Shown: positions 19,206-29,133, numbered from the stretch's first letter. The stretch is DNA of 64,000 bases from Pseudomonas fontis (GCF_028656955.1 NZ_JAMDGY010000026.1:1-64000), one strand, 5' to 3'. Translations and numbers: made by a program. Notes: generated from the letters alone by a model not told the origin.

Positions 19206-21251
19206 TTATCCCTGTTCGACGCGATTGCGGCCCTGGTGCTTGGCGCGGTACAGCGCCTCGTCCGCGCGCTTGAGCACGACTTCGCTGCGCTCACCGGAGC
19301 GGAAGGCGGTAATGCCGATGGACAGGGTGATGGTGACCCGCTCGCCCTTGAAGTGGAACGGGCAGGCTTCAATGGCAGCGCGCAGGGTCTCGGCCAGCTG
19401 GAAACCGTTGACGATGGCGGTCTGCGGGATCAACAGGACAAATTCCTCGCCTCCGAAACGGGCGATGAAGTCGCGGCTGCGCAGGCGTTTGCGCAGCACG
19501 TTGGCGACAATCTTCAGGACCTTGTCGCCGGCCTGGTGGCCATAGTTGTCGTTGATGCGCTTGAAGTGGTCGAGGTCGAGCATGGCCATCAGCAGGTGCC
19601 CGCCGTTTTCCTGCCAGTCGGCCATCTCCTCGTCCAGGCGCTCGGACCAGGCCGCACGGTTGGGCAGGCCGGTAAGCGGGTCGATCAGGGCCTTCTGGCG
19701 CTGCTCTTCGAGGTGCTCGCGGTAGCCGAGGGCTTCCTGCTCCATATTGGCGACACGTTCGGCCAGCCCGTGCAGGCGCGTGGCCATTTCCTGCTCGCGC
19801 AGGTCGCGTTGGTGCTGGTGCTCGTCCATGGTCCCGAGCAGCCCTTCAAGGCGGTTCTCAAGGATGTGCTTGAGGCTGTCCAGGTCGGCAGCGCCCTGCA
19901 CGCTGCTTTGCAGCACATCGACCTGCTCACGCAGTTGGGTGTCCAGGTCGCGCGCCGCCGAGCTGTTGTCGGCGTGCCCTTCGCTGGCTTCCTGCAAGTG
20001 GCTCTGGAAGTTCTCCAGGCGCTCGTTCAACTGCTGCAAATACACTTCGAACTCATGCTGACCACTGTCGGTGATCGCCAGCATCAGCACCGCCAGGTCG
20101 TCCAGCACCGGCAGCAGTTCATACCAGTTCAGACCATGCTCCAGGCGTTGGCGCACGGCCTGGGCCTGGGGTTTGTGGCGTTCGGGCAGGGTCAGGTCGT
20201 TCAACAGGCCGAGCAGGGTGTCCTCGATGTGCCCGGCCACCGAGCTGTAGGACGGTTCGGTACCGCAATCGGGGATGGCGTAGTGTTCTTCTTCCGACTC
20301 GCTTGCCGGCTCATCGGCTGTTTCAACCGGAGTGGGCGACTCCTCAAGCACCGGGCTGTCGTGCGGCGGCGCCTCGGCGGATTCGAGGGTCTCGACAGCC
20401 GCCGCTGGCTCGCTAGCCTCGACTGGCGCCGTGTCCAGCGCCTCGACCACTTCGGTTTCGACGACTGGCTGCGGTTGCGCTTCGACCTTTTCAGGCGCCG
20501 GCGCAGCTACGATGGCCTCAGGCTCGGCAACCGGCTGCGGCTCGACAACCTCCGGCACCGCAACCTTGGCCAGGGGCTGCAGCTCGTCCATATCGGCAAG
20601 GTGCAGGCGCTCTGCCGGCGGCCCATCCGGAATGACCGCCGGGCCCATCGGCAGCGGGGGCTCAACGGCAACCGGCAGCAACGCCGGCTCAAACGCATGC
20701 GCCGGGCCAGCCGCCTGCGGCTCGTCGTCGCGATGGCCAAACAGACGCTGCAGCAGGCCTGGGCGGGGGGCCTCTTCCGGGCGCTCAAGGTGGGTCAGGG
20801 CCTGGCCTTGCAGCGTGCTCAGCTCGCTGAGCAACAGCGGCATTTCCCGCGACTGGCTGGCACGCGCTTCAAGCTGCTTGGAGAATTTCTTCAGCTGGCG
20901 GCTGACTTCCGGCGGCAATGGCAGCGTCTGCAATTGCGCGACCAGCGAGTTCAACGCGGTGCCCACCTGGCCGATACGGGTTTCGCGACGTTGCTCGGAA
21001 TCCAGCACGGCCTTTTCCAGGCGCGGGATCAAGCCGGCCAGGGCAGCGTCCATATTGTCGGTGCGGATAACCTCGCGCATTTCCTTCATGCACTGGTCCA
21101 CGGCGCGGTCGCTGCCTTCCGCGGCCAGGGTGCTGCGCACCAGGCCCCGACGCAACAAGTCGAGACGGGCGTCCCAGCGGCGCTCGAGCTTTTCCTGCCG
21201 CTCGATATTCTTGAGGTATTTTTCTTTCCAGCGCTGGGCTTCGTCGGTCAT
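19206..21251 (-). CDS. GGDEF diguanylate cyclase with coiled-coil N-terminus (DgcH-like)
   Basis: Cytoplasmic enzyme making c-di-GMP from GTP, 681 aa. The first 520 residues are helical and coiled-coil with a central Pro/Glu/Ala/Val-rich linker (about 200-315). The C-terminal GGDEF domain has DPLTGLPNRAAW, the active-site motif GGEEF, and an autoinhibitory I-site RSRD exactly five residues before it. No transmembrane segment is evident. It is syntenic with PA5487 (DgcH) of P. aeruginosa. Together with the EAL gene 1 kb downstream it places synthesis and breakdown of c-di-GMP side by side. Confidence 0.92.
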   Translation of the reverse strand: MTDEAQRWKEKYLKNIERQEKLERRWDARLDLLRRGLVRSTLAAEGSDRAVDQCMKEMREVIRTDNMDAALAGLIPRLEKAVLDSEQRRETRIGQVGTALNSLVAQLQTLPLPPEVSRQLKKFSKQLEARASQSREMPLLLSELSTLQGQALTHLERPEEAPRPGLLQRLFGHRDDEPQAAGPAHAFEPALLPVAVEPPLPMGPAVIPDGPPAERLHLADMDELQPLAKVAVPEVVEPQPVAEPEAIVAAPAPEKVEAQPQPVVETEVVEALDTAPVEASEPAAAVETLESAEAPPHDSPVLEESPTPVETADEPASESEEEHYAIPDCGTEPSYSSVAGHIEDTLLGLLNDLTLPERHKPQAQAVRQRLEHGLNWYELLPVLDDLAVLMLAITDSGQHEFEVYLQQLNERLENFQSHLQEASEGHADNSSAARDLDTQLREQVDVLQSSVQGAADLDSLKHILENRLEGLLGTMDEHQHQRDLREQEMATRLHGLAERVANMEQEALGYREHLEEQRQKALIDPLTGLPNRAAWSERLDEEMADWQENGGHLLMAMLDLDHFKRINDNYGHQAGDKVLKIVANVLRKRLRSRDFIARFGGEEFVLLIPQTAIVNGFQLAETLRAAIEACPFHFKGERVTITLSIGITAFRSGERSEVVLKRADEALYRAKHQGRNRVEQG

Positions 21252-21274
21252 GCCAGGGTCCGCAGAGGGGAGGA

Positions 21275-22129
21275 CTAACGCAAGACCGGAAATGTATCGA
21301 CAGTCAGGGCATCAGGCAAACGAATCTCAACCGCGACCGGTAGATGATCGGAGATCGGCTGGGCCAGCACTTGCACGCGTTCCAGGGTCAGGCTCGGGCT
21401 GAGCAGGATGTGATCCAGGCAGCGCTGTGGTCTCCAGCTGGGGAACGTGGCCTCCACTTGCGGGGCAATCAGCCCCAGATCACGCAAGGGCGAGTGTTGC
21501 AGCAGGTCGCTGGCGTGGGTGTTCATGTCGCCCATCAGCACCTGATGGCGGTAGCCGCCAATCAACTCGCGGATGTAGGCAAGCTGGCGCGCGCGGGTGC
21601 GTGCACCCAAGGCCAAGTGCATCATTACCACCACCAGGGCGTCTTCGCCTTCGCCAAAGCGCACCAGGATCGCTCCGCGACCGGCAGGGCCGGGCAGGGG
21701 GTGATCTTCGAGCAGTTGCGGTTTGAGGCGGCTGAGCACGCCATTGCTGTGCTGGGCCAGGCGGCCAAGGTTGCGATTGAGCTGCTGGTACCAGTAAGGA
21801 AAAGCACCCAACTGGGCCAGGTGCTCGACCTGGTTGACGTAGCCCGAGCGCAGGCTGCCACCGTCGGCCTCCTGCAGGGCCACCAGGTCGAAGTCGCCGA
21901 GCAGGTCACCGATCTTCTGCAGGTTGCCGGCACGCCCGGTGTTGGGCAGCAGGTGCTGCCAACTACGGGTCAGGTAGTGCCGGTAACGCTCGGTGCTGAT
22001 ACCCACCTGGATATTGAAACTGAGCAGGCGCAGACGACCATCTGCCGGCAGGCCGTTGGCCTGCACGTGATGTTCATTGACCTGCGGTTCATGCAGGCCA
22101 ATGCCACGCTCTGTTCGCCAGCGGCGCAT
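21275..22129 (-). CDS. Endonuclease/exonuclease/phosphatase (EEP) superfamily protein
   Basis: 284 aa with the EEP catalytic signature spread along the chain: LRLLSFNIQVG (Asn), VALQEADGG (metal-binding Glu), LMGDMNTHASD (Asp/Asn) and SDHLPVAVEIRL (Asp/His). No signal peptide is seen. Substrate could be nucleic acid, phospholipid head group or inositol phosphate; sequence does not decide. It begins 12 nt after dsbA on the same strand, so it is probably co-transcribed with dsbA. Syntenic with PA5488. Confidence 0.85.
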   Translation of the reverse strand: MRRWRTERGIGLHEPQVNEHHVQANGLPADGRLRLLSFNIQVGISTERYRHYLTRSWQHLLPNTGRAGNLQKIGDLLGDFDLVALQEADGGSLRSGYVNQVEHLAQLGAFPYWYQQLNRNLGRLAQHSNGVLSRLKPQLLEDHPLPGPAGRGAILVRFGEGEDALVVVMMHLALGARTRARQLAYIRELIGGYRHQVLMGDMNTHASDLLQHSPLRDLGLIAPQVEATFPSWRPQRCLDHILLSPSLTLERVQVLAQPISDHLPVAVEIRLPDALTVDTFPVLR

Positions 22130-22141
22130 GGGGTTCGCCGC

Positions 22142-22774
22142 TTACTTCGCGGCGCGTTCCTTGGCGATCAGCTGGTCAGCGACGTTCAGTACGCCTTCAG
22201 GACCGCCAGCGGTGCCCAGGTCGAAGCGGTACTTGCCGTTGACGACCATGGCTGGCACGCCGGTGATTTCATACTTCTTGGCGAGTTCCTTGGCCTGCTG
22301 CACCTGGCCCTTGATGGCGAAGGAGTTGAAGGTGGCGAGGAACTTGTCCTTGTCCACGCCCTGGGTGGCGAGGAAGTCGGCCATGTCACCAGGCTTGGTC
22401 AATTGCTTGCGCTGGTTCTGGATGGCGTCGAAGACGGCAGCGTGAACGCTGTGCTCGACGCCCATGGCTTCGAGGGTCAGGAACATCTGGCCGTGAGCGT
22501 CCCACGGGCCGCCGAACATGGCCGGAACGCGCTTGAAGTTGACGTCCTTGGGCAGTTTTTCGGCCCATGGGTTGATGGTCGGTTCGAAGTGGTAGCAATG
22601 CGGGCAGCCGTACCAGAACAGCTCCACGACTTCGATCTTGCCAGGCACCGAGACCGGCACCGGGTTGCTCAGCTCGATATATTCCTTGCCAGATGCAATT
22701 GGCTCTGCAGCCTGGGCGGTCATACCGAAGGCACTGGCAGCCACCAGCGCAGCGCTGAGAATCAGATTACGCAT
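22142..22774 (-). CDS. dsbA: Thiol:disulfide interchange protein DsbA
   Basis: Periplasmic oxidase that introduces disulfides into exported proteins, 210 aa. Signal peptide ends FGMTAQAAEP. The thioredoxin-fold active site CPHC is in LFWYGCPHCYHF, and the cis-proline loop is GVPAMVVNG. RBS AGGAG lies upstream of the ATG. It is downstream of cytochrome c4 across a stem-loop, the standard Pseudomonas arrangement. A likely client nearby is the CSS-domain phosphodiesterase. Confidence 0.95.
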   Translation of the reverse strand: MRNLILSAALVAASAFGMTAQAAEPIASGKEYIELSNPVPVSVPGKIEVVELFWYGCPHCYHFEPTINPWAEKLPKDVNFKRVPAMFGGPWDAHGQMFLTLEAMGVEHSVHAAVFDAIQNQRKQLTKPGDMADFLATQGVDKDKFLATFNSFAIKGQVQQAKELAKKYEITGVPAMVVNGKYRFDLGTAGGPEGVLNVADQLIAKERAAK

Positions 22775-22869
22775 GCTTTACTCCTGAGCAGTCATTGGTC
22801 ACCTCGTCGCAACCTGCACTGTGACAGGCCGAGGGGGTCCGAGTTCGTTAGTGTAACGGCAGCGGGCAG

Positions 22870-22898
22870 AAAAAGGGGCGGCCATGGCCGCCCTTTTC
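22870..22898 (-). terminator. Stem-loop/terminator between cytochrome c4 and dsbA
   Basis: GGGCGGCCATGGCCGCCC inside flanking A and T runs. On the reverse strand the stem is followed by CTTTTTC, giving terminator shape for the cytochrome c4 transcript; partial read-through to dsbA is possible. Confidence 0.65.
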
Positions 22899-22939
22899 AT
22901 GTTTGCGTTGCAACGATTAACGCAGCGTTAACAGCGGCA

Positions 22940-23557
22940 TCAATGCAGGCCCTGGATGTAGCTGGCCAGCGCTTCGATGTCTTTGTTGGAGAGCTTGGCA
23001 GAGATGGAACGCATGGTCATCGCGTCGCCATCGTTGGTGCGGTTGCCTTCACGGAAGTCGGTCAACTGCTTGGTCACGTACGTCGAGTGCTGGCCGCCCA
23101 GGTGCGGGAAGCCCGCGACCGCAAGACCCGCGCCGTTGGGCGAATGGCAACCGGTACAGGCCGGCAGGCCCTTGGCCAGGTCGCCGCCATTGAACAGAGC
23201 CTTGCCACGCTCGACCAGTTTCGGGTCAGCTGCCCCCACGCTGCCTTTCTGGCTAGCGAAGTAGGCCGCGATATCGGCCAGGTCCTGCTCGTTGAAGGCA
23301 GTCAGCATGCCGGTCATTTCCAGCACGGTGCGCTTGCCCGACTTGATATCGTGCAATTGTTTACCCAGGTACCTTTCACCCTGGCCTGCAAGTTTAGGGA
23401 AGTTCGGTGCCAGGCTATTGCCGTCCGGATTGTGACAAGCGCCACAAACGGCGGTTTTGGCCTGACCGGCAGCAGCATCGCCGACGATATTACCGGCAGC
23501 GTGGGCAACACCTGTGACGCCCAAGGTCAACAGCAGACTCACGAGTAGTTTGTTCAT
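22940..23557 (-). CDS. Cytochrome c4 (di-heme)
   Basis: Periplasmic electron carrier, 205 aa. Signal peptide ends GVAHAAGN. Two heme-binding motifs, CGACH and CTGCH, sit in two homologous halves, each with the following GLxxxxFPxLxGQ-like segment and axial Met region. It probably hands electrons from the bc1 complex to terminal oxidases such as the aa3 or cbb3 type. A 14-bp motif just upstream (23570-23583) also occurs upstream of coxB in this window. Confidence 0.93.
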   Translation of the reverse strand: MNKLLVSLLLTLGVTGVAHAAGNIVGDAAAGQAKTAVCGACHNPDGNSLAPNFPKLAGQGERYLGKQLHDIKSGKRTVLEMTGMLTAFNEQDLADIAAYFASQKGSVGAADPKLVERGKALFNGGDLAKGLPACTGCHSPNGAGLAVAGFPHLGGQHSTYVTKQLTDFREGNRTNDGDAMTMRSISAKLSNKDIEALASYIQGLH

Positions 23558-23569
23558 CAGCTAATCCAA

Positions 23570-23583
23570 CTACGGCTAAGGGT
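23570..23583 (-). promoter_or_regulatory. 14-bp motif shared with the coxB leader
   Basis: ACCCTTAGCCGTAG on the reverse strand, 12 nt before the cytochrome c4 start codon. The identical 14-mer lies 43 nt before coxB (46611-46624) in the same orientation. Role unknown. Confidence 0.35.
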
Positions 23584-24027
23584 GAAAGAGTTATGTATCG
23601 GGACTGCCCGTTCATCCTCTGGATGATTGACGGCTGGTCCTCGGCACTGCAGTCCATGCACAATCCACGCTGTGGCATAGCCTTGAAACCCTGAGTGACC
23701 TGGCGCTGGTCATCGATCCTGCGCTACCCGGCATGGCAAGCGGCATAGGCTCGCTTGTACACTGCCTGGGGATCCTCTGTTGCCTGAGCGCTGAAACGCT
23801 ACCAAGTCACCGTAAACAAGCAGCCATTCAGACGGCGAATGACGCTTTCAGGGTTGGGGGATGCACTGCGTTCTACTGCGCAAGCTTGGTTCGACAGCCC
23901 CCGTGCACATGCTCCTACGCTGGGATAATGCGCACACAAAATTTAAGGCATTATATACTCCCGTTGCTGAAACGGAAACGACACCCCTTGCCGAGACCTT
24001 CTCGCGCAACGCCCAACCGGAAATCCA
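23584..24027. other. Intergenic region between cytochrome c4 and engB
   Basis: About 440 bp between divergent genes, with no gene that I can support. An AT-rich patch (TTTAAGGCATTATATACTCC, about 23942-23961) is the likely engB promoter region, though no clear -35 is visible. Confidence 0.4.
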
Positions 24028-24660
24028 ATGCAAGTCAAAAACCCCATCCTCGGTCTTTGCCAACAGGCCAAGTTCGCCATCAGCGCCGCCAAAGTCGACC
24101 AGTGCCCGGAAGACCAGGGTTATGAAGTCGCCTTCGCGGGCCGGTCCAATGCCGGCAAGTCCAGCGCCCTCAACACCCTGACCCATGCGAGCCTCGCGCG
24201 CACCTCGAAAACCCCGGGGCGCACTCAGCTGTTGAACTTCTTCAGTCTGGACGATGAACGGCGTCTGGTCGACCTGCCGGGCTACGGATATGCAAAGGTG
24301 CCGATTCCGCTCAAGCAGCACTGGCAGCGTCACCTGGAAGCCTACCTGGGCAGCCGTGAAGCGCTCAAAGGCCTGATCCTGATGATGGACGTGCGCCACC
24401 CGATGACCGATTTCGACATGATGATGCTCGATTGGTCCCGGGCCAGCGGCATGCCGATGCACATCCTGCTGACCAAAGCCGACAAGCTGACCTACGGCGC
24501 AGCGAAGAACACCCTGCTCAAAGTGCAGGCGGAAATTCGCAAAGGCTGGGGCGACAGCGTGACCATCCAGCTGTTCTCGGCGCCAAAACGCCAAGGCCTG
24601 GAAGAGGCCTACACAGTGCTCGCGCGCTGGATGGAACTGGCTGACAAGCCCGCAGAATAA
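24028..24660 (+). CDS. engB: Ribosome biogenesis GTPase EngB (YihA/YsxC)
   Basis: Cytoplasmic GTPase needed for large ribosomal subunit assembly, 210 aa. It carries G1 GRSNAGKS, G2 region [11 protein letters not shown]3 DLPGYG and G4 TKAD. Length and position convergent with polA match the family. The ATG at 24028 gives the usual N-terminus. A short GC-rich hairpin (24665-24683) follows the stop but is trailed by A residues, so it is not a clear terminator for this gene. Confidence 0.95.
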   Translation: MQVKNPILGLCQQAKFAISAAKVDQCPEDQGYEVAFAGRSNAGKSSALNTLTHASLARTSKTPGRTQLLNFFSLDDERRLVDLPGYGYAKVPIPLKQHWQRHLEAYLGSREALKGLILMMDVRHPMTDFDMMMLDWSRASGMPMHILLTKADKLTYGAAKNTLLKVQAEIRKGWGDSVTIQLFSAPKRQGLEEAYTVLARWMELADKPAE

Positions 24661-24683
24661 GGGCTGCCCGCCAAATCGCGGGC

Positions 24684-24814
24684 AAAAAAAACCCCGGACT
24701 TCGTATGGGGAGGGGGAAGTTCGGGGTCCAAGTCCGGACCGCTAGGGCGGGGTCCAGATATCTGCCAACACTTAACACAACATAGGAGCATCGAAGGGCT
24801 TCACCAGCCATTCA
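24684..24814 (-). ncRNA. ersA: ErsA/Spot42-like small RNA
   Basis: About 130 nt on the reverse strand between polA and engB, the place of spf in E. coli and ersA in Pseudomonas. It ends in a strong terminator: CCCCGAACTTC pairs with GAAGTCCGGGG (10 of 11 positions) and is followed by eight T. The hairpin loop CCCTCCCCATAC is C-rich and single-stranded, a seed suited to pairing with G-rich ribosome binding sites; ErsA is known to target algC mRNA this way. A second stem (GGACCCCGCC...) precedes it. The 5' end is inferred from the promoter at 24820-24848. Confidence 0.75.
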
Positions 24815-24819
24815 GTTAC

Positions 24820-24848
24820 TCTGAGTCGTGGTTCACCGGTTTAGTTCC
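24820..24848 (-). promoter_or_regulatory. Sigma-22 (AlgU/RpoE-type) promoter of the sRNA
   Basis: Reverse strand GGAACTA, 17-nt spacer, TCAGA, close to the consensus GGAACTT-N16/17-TCTGA. ErsA of P. aeruginosa is known to be sigma-22 dependent. The predicted start is about 6 nt downstream, near 24814. Confidence 0.6.
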
Positions 24849-24951
24849 AAAGCATTAGCAACTATTTGCGATAAAGCTGAAAACTTTCGGCACTAGTGGC
24901 CTCCTGCCAGAGGTTTTGCCGCGACGATATGCCGCGGCGCATGCCCTCTAT

Positions 24952-27756
24952 TTAGTGCGCCTCATCCCAGTTCGCGCCCACGCCCACATCCACCACCAGC
25001 GGCACGTCGAGTTGCGCGGCACCGCTCATGTGCGGGCGGATCGCTTCGCGCACCTGGTCGATCAGGTCCTCGCGTACTTCCAGGACCAATTCATCGTGTA
25101 CCTGGAGAATGACCCGGGCATCGAGCCCGGATTCGGTCAGCCAATTATCCACTGCCACCATTGCACGCTTGATGATGTCCGCCGCCGTGCCCTGCATCGG
25201 CGCGTTGATCGCCGTGCGCTCGGCGCCAGCGCGCTCCTGCGGCTTGTTGGAGTTGATCGCCGGCAGGTACAGGCGACGCCCGAACAGGGTTTCCACATAG
25301 CCCTGGTCCGCCGCCTGCTTGCGGGTGCGCTCCATGTACTCGCGCACCCCTGGGTAGCGGGCAAAGTATTCGTCGATGTAGGCCTTGGCGACCTTGGTGT
25401 CGACGCCGATGTCCTTGCCGAGTTTTTTCGCGCCCATGCCATAGATCAGGCCGAAGTTGATCGCCTTGGCGCTGCGGCGCATGTCCGAGGTCACCTCGCC
25501 CAGTTCGACCTTGAACACCTCGGCCGCCGTGGCCGTGTGCACGTCCAGGCCTTCGCGGAAGGCCGAGAGCAGGCCTTCGTCACGGGACAGGTGGGCCATG
25601 ATGCGCAGCTCGATCTGCGAATAGTCCGCCGCCAGCAGCTTGTAGCCCTGGGGGGCGACGAACGCCTGGCGAATGCGCCGCCCTTCAGCGGTACGCGCCG
25701 GGATGTTCTGCAGGTTCGGGTCGCTGGAAGACAGCCGGCCAGTGGCCGCGACAGCCTGGTGATAAGAGGTGTGGATACGCCCGGTGCGCGGGTTGATCTG
25801 CTCTGGCAGACGGTCGGTGTAGGTGCTTTTCAGCTTGCTCATGGAGCGGTACTGCATCAGTACCTTGGGCAGCGGATAGCCTTCTTCGGCCAAGGCCTCA
25901 AGCACGTCTTCAGCGGTGGACGGCTGGCCTTTGGCAGTCTTCTTCAGTACTGGCAGGCCGAACTTGTCATAGAGGATGGCGCCCAGTTGCTTGGGCGAGC
26001 CCAGGTTGAACGGCTCACCGGCAATCTCCAGCGCTTCGGCTTCCAGCGCCGCCATCTTGTCGCCCAGCTCACCGCTCTGCACCTTGAGCAGGTCGGCATC
26101 GACCAGCGCACCCTGGCGCTCGATCTTCGCCAGCACCGGCACCAAGGGCATCTCGATATCGGTCAACACGCTGGCCAGGCTCGGGATCTCAGCCAGCTTC
26201 GCGTTCAGGGTCTGGTGCAGGCGCAGGGTGATGTCGGCGTCTTCAGCAGCGTAGGGGCCGGCCTGTTCCAGCGGGATCTGGTCAAAGGTCAGCTGCTTGG
26301 CGCCCTTGCCGGCGATGTCCTGGAAGCTGGTGGTGGTGTAGTCGAGGTACTTGAGCGCCAGGCTGTCCATGTCATGACGGATCGCCGTGGAGTTCAACAC
26401 GTAGGATTCGAGCATGGTGTCGAAGGCGATACCGCGCACGGTGATGCCATCGTCCGGGTTACCGCCCAGCGCGCAGTTGGCCAGGATGTTCATGTCGAAC
26501 TTGGCGTGCTGGCCGACCTTGAGCTTGTTCGGGTCTTCCAGCAGCGGCTTCAGCGCCCGCAGGACGCTGTCGCGGTCCAGTTGCTGCGGTGCACCGAGGT
26601 AGTTGTGGGCCAACGGGATATAGGCCGCTTCATGGGACTGCACGGCGAACGACACACCGACCAGCTGCGCCTGCTGGGCGTCGATGCCAGTGGTTTCGGT
26701 GTCGAAGGCAAACAGCTCGGCGGCTTGCAGCTTGGCCAGCCACGCGTCGAAACGGGCCTGATCGAGGATGGTTTCGTAGCGGGTTTCGGTAGGCTGCGGG
26801 GCGCTGGCAACCGCCACTTCGACAGCAGCGGCCGGCGCGTCGACCTTCACTGCGGGCGCCGCCAGTTCAGCGCGCTTGTTGTCGCGCTGGATCTCGTCGA
26901 CCCAGCTCTTGAATTCCATCTCGGTGTACAGCGCCAGCAGCGCATCGCGGTCAGGCTCGGCGCAGACCAGCGCATCGACTTCGACGTCCAGGGCCACATC
27001 CAGCTTGATGGTGGCCAGCTCGTAGGACAGGAACGCCGCGTCACGGTGTTCTTCGAGCTTGGCGGGCAGGGTCTTGGCACCACGAATCGGCAGGGCGGGC
27101 ACCTTGTCGAGGTTCTCGTACAGCTCGCGCAGGCCGCCACCAATGCCGGTCAGCAGGCCGACGGCGGTTTTCTCGCCCACCCCTGGCACGCCGGGAATGT
27201 TGTCGACCTTGTCGCCCATCAGGGCGAGGAAGTCGATGATGTGCTCGGGACCAACGCCGAATTTCTCTTTCACGCCCTCGATGTCCATCACGCTGCCGGT
27301 CATGGTGTTGACCAGGGTGACGTGGCCATCGACCAGCTGGGCCATGTCCTTGTCACCGGTGGAGATGATCACCGGGCGCCCGGCCGCCGCGCTGCTGCGC
27401 GCCAGGGTACCGATCACGTCGTCGGCCTCGACGCCTTCTACACACAGCAGCGGGTAGCCCAGGGCACGCACGCTGGCATGCAGCGGCTCGACCTGCACGC
27501 GCAGGTCGTCGGGCATGCTTGGGCGGTTGGCTTTGTATTCGGCGTACATTTCATCGCGGAACGTGCCGCCTTTGGCGTCGAAAACCACGGCAAACAGGCT
27601 CTCCGGGTACTGCCGGCGCAGGCTCTTGAGCATGTTCAACACGCCTTTCACCGCACCGGTCGGCAACCCTTTGGACGTGGTCAGCGGCGGCAGCGCGTGA
27701 AAGGCGCGGTAGAGGTAGGAAGAACCGTCCACCAGGACGAGGGGAGCTTGGCTCAT
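24952..27756 (-). CDS. polA: DNA polymerase I
   Basis: Repair and Okazaki-fragment polymerase, 934 aa. The 5' nuclease domain (about 1-300) has [15 protein letters not shown]. The 3'-5' exonuclease domain retains its acidic residues (FAFDTETTG), so proofreading should be active. Polymerase motifs are A ([12 protein letters not shown]), B ([14 protein letters not shown]) and C ([10 protein letters not shown]). ATG at 27756 ([11 protein letters not shown]) is chosen over the upstream TTG at 27768. A small variable Ala/Val-rich linker lies near residues 310-325. Convergent with the sRNA and engB. Confidence 0.97.
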   Translation of the reverse strand: MSQAPLVLVDGSSYLYRAFHALPPLTTSKGLPTGAVKGVLNMLKSLRRQYPESLFAVVFDAKGGTFRDEMYAEYKANRPSMPDDLRVQVEPLHASVRALGYPLLCVEGVEADDVIGTLARSSAAAGRPVIISTGDKDMAQLVDGHVTLVNTMTGSVMDIEGVKEKFGVGPEHIIDFLALMGDKVDNIPGVPGVGEKTAVGLLTGIGGGLRELYENLDKVPALPIRGAKTLPAKLEEHRDAAFLSYELATIKLDVALDVEVDALVCAEPDRDALLALYTEMEFKSWVDEIQRDNKRAELAAPAVKVDAPAAAVEVAVASAPQPTETRYETILDQARFDAWLAKLQAAELFAFDTETTGIDAQQAQLVGVSFAVQSHEAAYIPLAHNYLGAPQQLDRDSVLRALKPLLEDPNKLKVGQHAKFDMNILANCALGGNPDDGITVRGIAFDTMLESYVLNSTAIRHDMDSLALKYLDYTTTSFQDIAGKGAKQLTFDQIPLEQAGPYAAEDADITLRLHQTLNAKLAEIPSLASVLTDIEMPLVPVLAKIERQGALVDADLLKVQSGELGDKMAALEAEALEIAGEPFNLGSPKQLGAILYDKFGLPVLKKTAKGQPSTAEDVLEALAEEGYPLPKVLMQYRSMSKLKSTYTDRLPEQINPRTGRIHTSYHQAVAATGRLSSSDPNLQNIPARTAEGRRIRQAFVAPQGYKLLAADYSQIELRIMAHLSRDEGLLSAFREGLDVHTATAAEVFKVELGEVTSDMRRSAKAINFGLIYGMGAKKLGKDIGVDTKVAKAYIDEYFARYPGVREYMERTRKQAADQGYVETLFGRRLYLPAINSNKPQERAGAERTAINAPMQGTAADIIKRAMVAVDNWLTESGLDARVILQVHDELVLEVREDLIDQVREAIRPHMSGAAQLDVPLVVDVGVGANWDEAH

Positions 27757-27830
27757 GAGCAGAATCAACCTTTTCGGCGGGCCCGGCGCTAGAATGTCCG
27801 GAACATTGACGACAAAGGGACAAGGTTATC

Positions 27831-28118
27831 ATGCGTACAGTAAATCGCCTGTTGCTGCTCGGCCTCCTGGCTACCGCACCGCTTGCAGCGTTTGCCGCGG
27901 ATGAAGCGCCTTCGGCCGATCCGGATGTCACCATTCGCCAGGAAGGCGACAAAACTATCCAGGAATACCGCCAGAACGGTTTCCTGTATGCAATCAAGGT
28001 CACCCCCAAAGGCGGCAAGCCGTACTTCCTGGTACGCGCCGATGGGACGGACGCCAACTTCATTCGTTCCGACCAACCGGATATGCTGATCCCGTCCTGG
28101 AAGATCTTCGAGTGGTAG
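27831..28118 (+). CDS. DUF2782 family exported protein
   Basis: 95 aa with a signal peptide ending PLAAFAADE and a compact basic/aromatic domain (EYRQNGFLYAIKVTPKGGKPYFLVR ... PSWKIFEW region). It matches the conserved gammaproteobacterial DUF2782 family found between polA and thrB (PA5494 in P. aeruginosa). Function unknown. RBS is AAGG ahead of the ATG. It is divergent from polA and probably co-transcribed with thrB. Confidence 0.85.
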   Translation: MRTVNRLLLLGLLATAPLAAFAADEAPSADPDVTIRQEGDKTIQEYRQNGFLYAIKVTPKGGKPYFLVRADGTDANFIRSDQPDMLIPSWKIFEW

Positions 28119-28182
28119 AAAGGACCTTTTCCATCAACCCGGCGCAGCTGCATGGCTGCGCCCGAATGAGCAGTTTTTGACC

Positions 28183-29133
28183 ATGTCTGTCTTCACCCCA
28201 CTGACCCGGCCTGAGCTGGAAACCTTTCTGGCGCCCTATGGACTGGGTCGCCTGCGGGACTTCCAAGGCATTGCCGCCGGTACCGAGAACAGCAACTTCT
28301 TCGTCAGCCTCGAACAGGGTGAGTTCGTTCTGACACTGGTCGAACGCGGGCCGATCCAGGACCTGCCGTTCTTCATCGAACTGCTCGATGTGCTGCACGA
28401 GGACGACCTGCCGGTGCCTTACGCGCTGCGCACCACCGACGGTGTGGCCCTGCGTGAGCTGGCCGGCAAGCCGGCGCTGTTGCAGCCGCGCCTGTCGGGC
28501 AAGCACATCAAGGTGCCCAATACCCAGCATTGCGCACAGGTCGGCGACTTGCTCGGGCACCTGCATGTGGCGACCCGCAACAAGGTCCTGGAGCGCAAGA
28601 CTGACCGTGGCCTGGACTGGATGCTGGAGACCGGCGCCGAGCTGATGCCGCGCCTGACGGCCGAGCAGCAAGGCCTGCTGCAGGGTTGCCTGGGCGAGAT
28701 TGCCGAGCACAAGGCGCAGATCCTCGGGTTGCCACGGGCCAACCTGCACGGCGACCTGTTCCGCGACAACGTGATGTTCGAAGGCACTCACCTGACCGGG
28801 CTGATCGACTTCTACAATGCTTGTTCCGGGCCGATGCTGTACGACGTGGCGATCACCTTGAATGACTGGTGCTGCGACGAGGCCGGGAAGATCGATGGTG
28901 CGCTGGCTCGCGCCTTGCTGGGCGCCTATGCGGCACGCCGGGCGTTCACCGCGACAGAGGCCGAGTTGTGGCCGCTGATGCTGCGGGTGGCCTGTGTGCG
29001 CTTCTGGCTGTCACGCTTGATTGCCGCCGAATCGTTCGCCGGGATGGACGTGATGATTCACGACCCGGCGGAGTTCGAGGTGAAGCTGGCGGCACGTCAG
29101 CAGGTGGCGATTGTCCTGCCGTTTGCCTTGTAG
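28183..29133 (+). CDS. thrB: Homoserine kinase (APH-like ThrB)
   Basis: Threonine biosynthesis: phosphorylates homoserine, 316 aa. This is the aminoglycoside-phosphotransferase-fold form used by pseudomonads, not the GHMP kinase of E. coli. Motifs: Brenner loop HGDLFRDNVMF and the metal-binding LIDFYNA. The ATG at 28183 is preferred over a TTG at 28177. A GC hairpin (GGCGCAGC ... GCTGCGCC, 28141-28162) lies in the leader. Confidence 0.93.
   Translation: MSVFTPLTRPELETFLAPYGLGRLRDFQGIAAGTENSNFFVSLEQGEFVLTLVERGPIQDLPFFIELLDVLHEDDLPVPYALRTTDGVALRELAGKPALLQPRLSGKHIKVPNTQHCAQVGDLLGHLHVATRNKVLERKTDRGLDWMLETGAELMPRLTAEQQGLLQGCLGEIAEHKAQILGLPRANLHGDLFRDNVMFEGTHLTGLIDFYNACSGPMLYDVAITLNDWCCDEAGKIDGALARALLGAYAARRAFTATEAELWPLMLRVACVRFWLSRLIAAESFAGMDVMIHDPAEFEVKLAARQQVAIVLPFAL

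Noticed and set aside
24665..24683. Hairpin GCCCGC..GCGGGC as engB terminator
   Set aside because: It is followed by A8 on the forward strand, not T; the T-tract belongs to the sRNA on the reverse strand.
24916..27792. 958-codon forward open frame opposite polA
   Set aside because: It is an antisense shadow of a high-GC gene; no family motif, and polA on the other strand is complete with all catalytic motifs.
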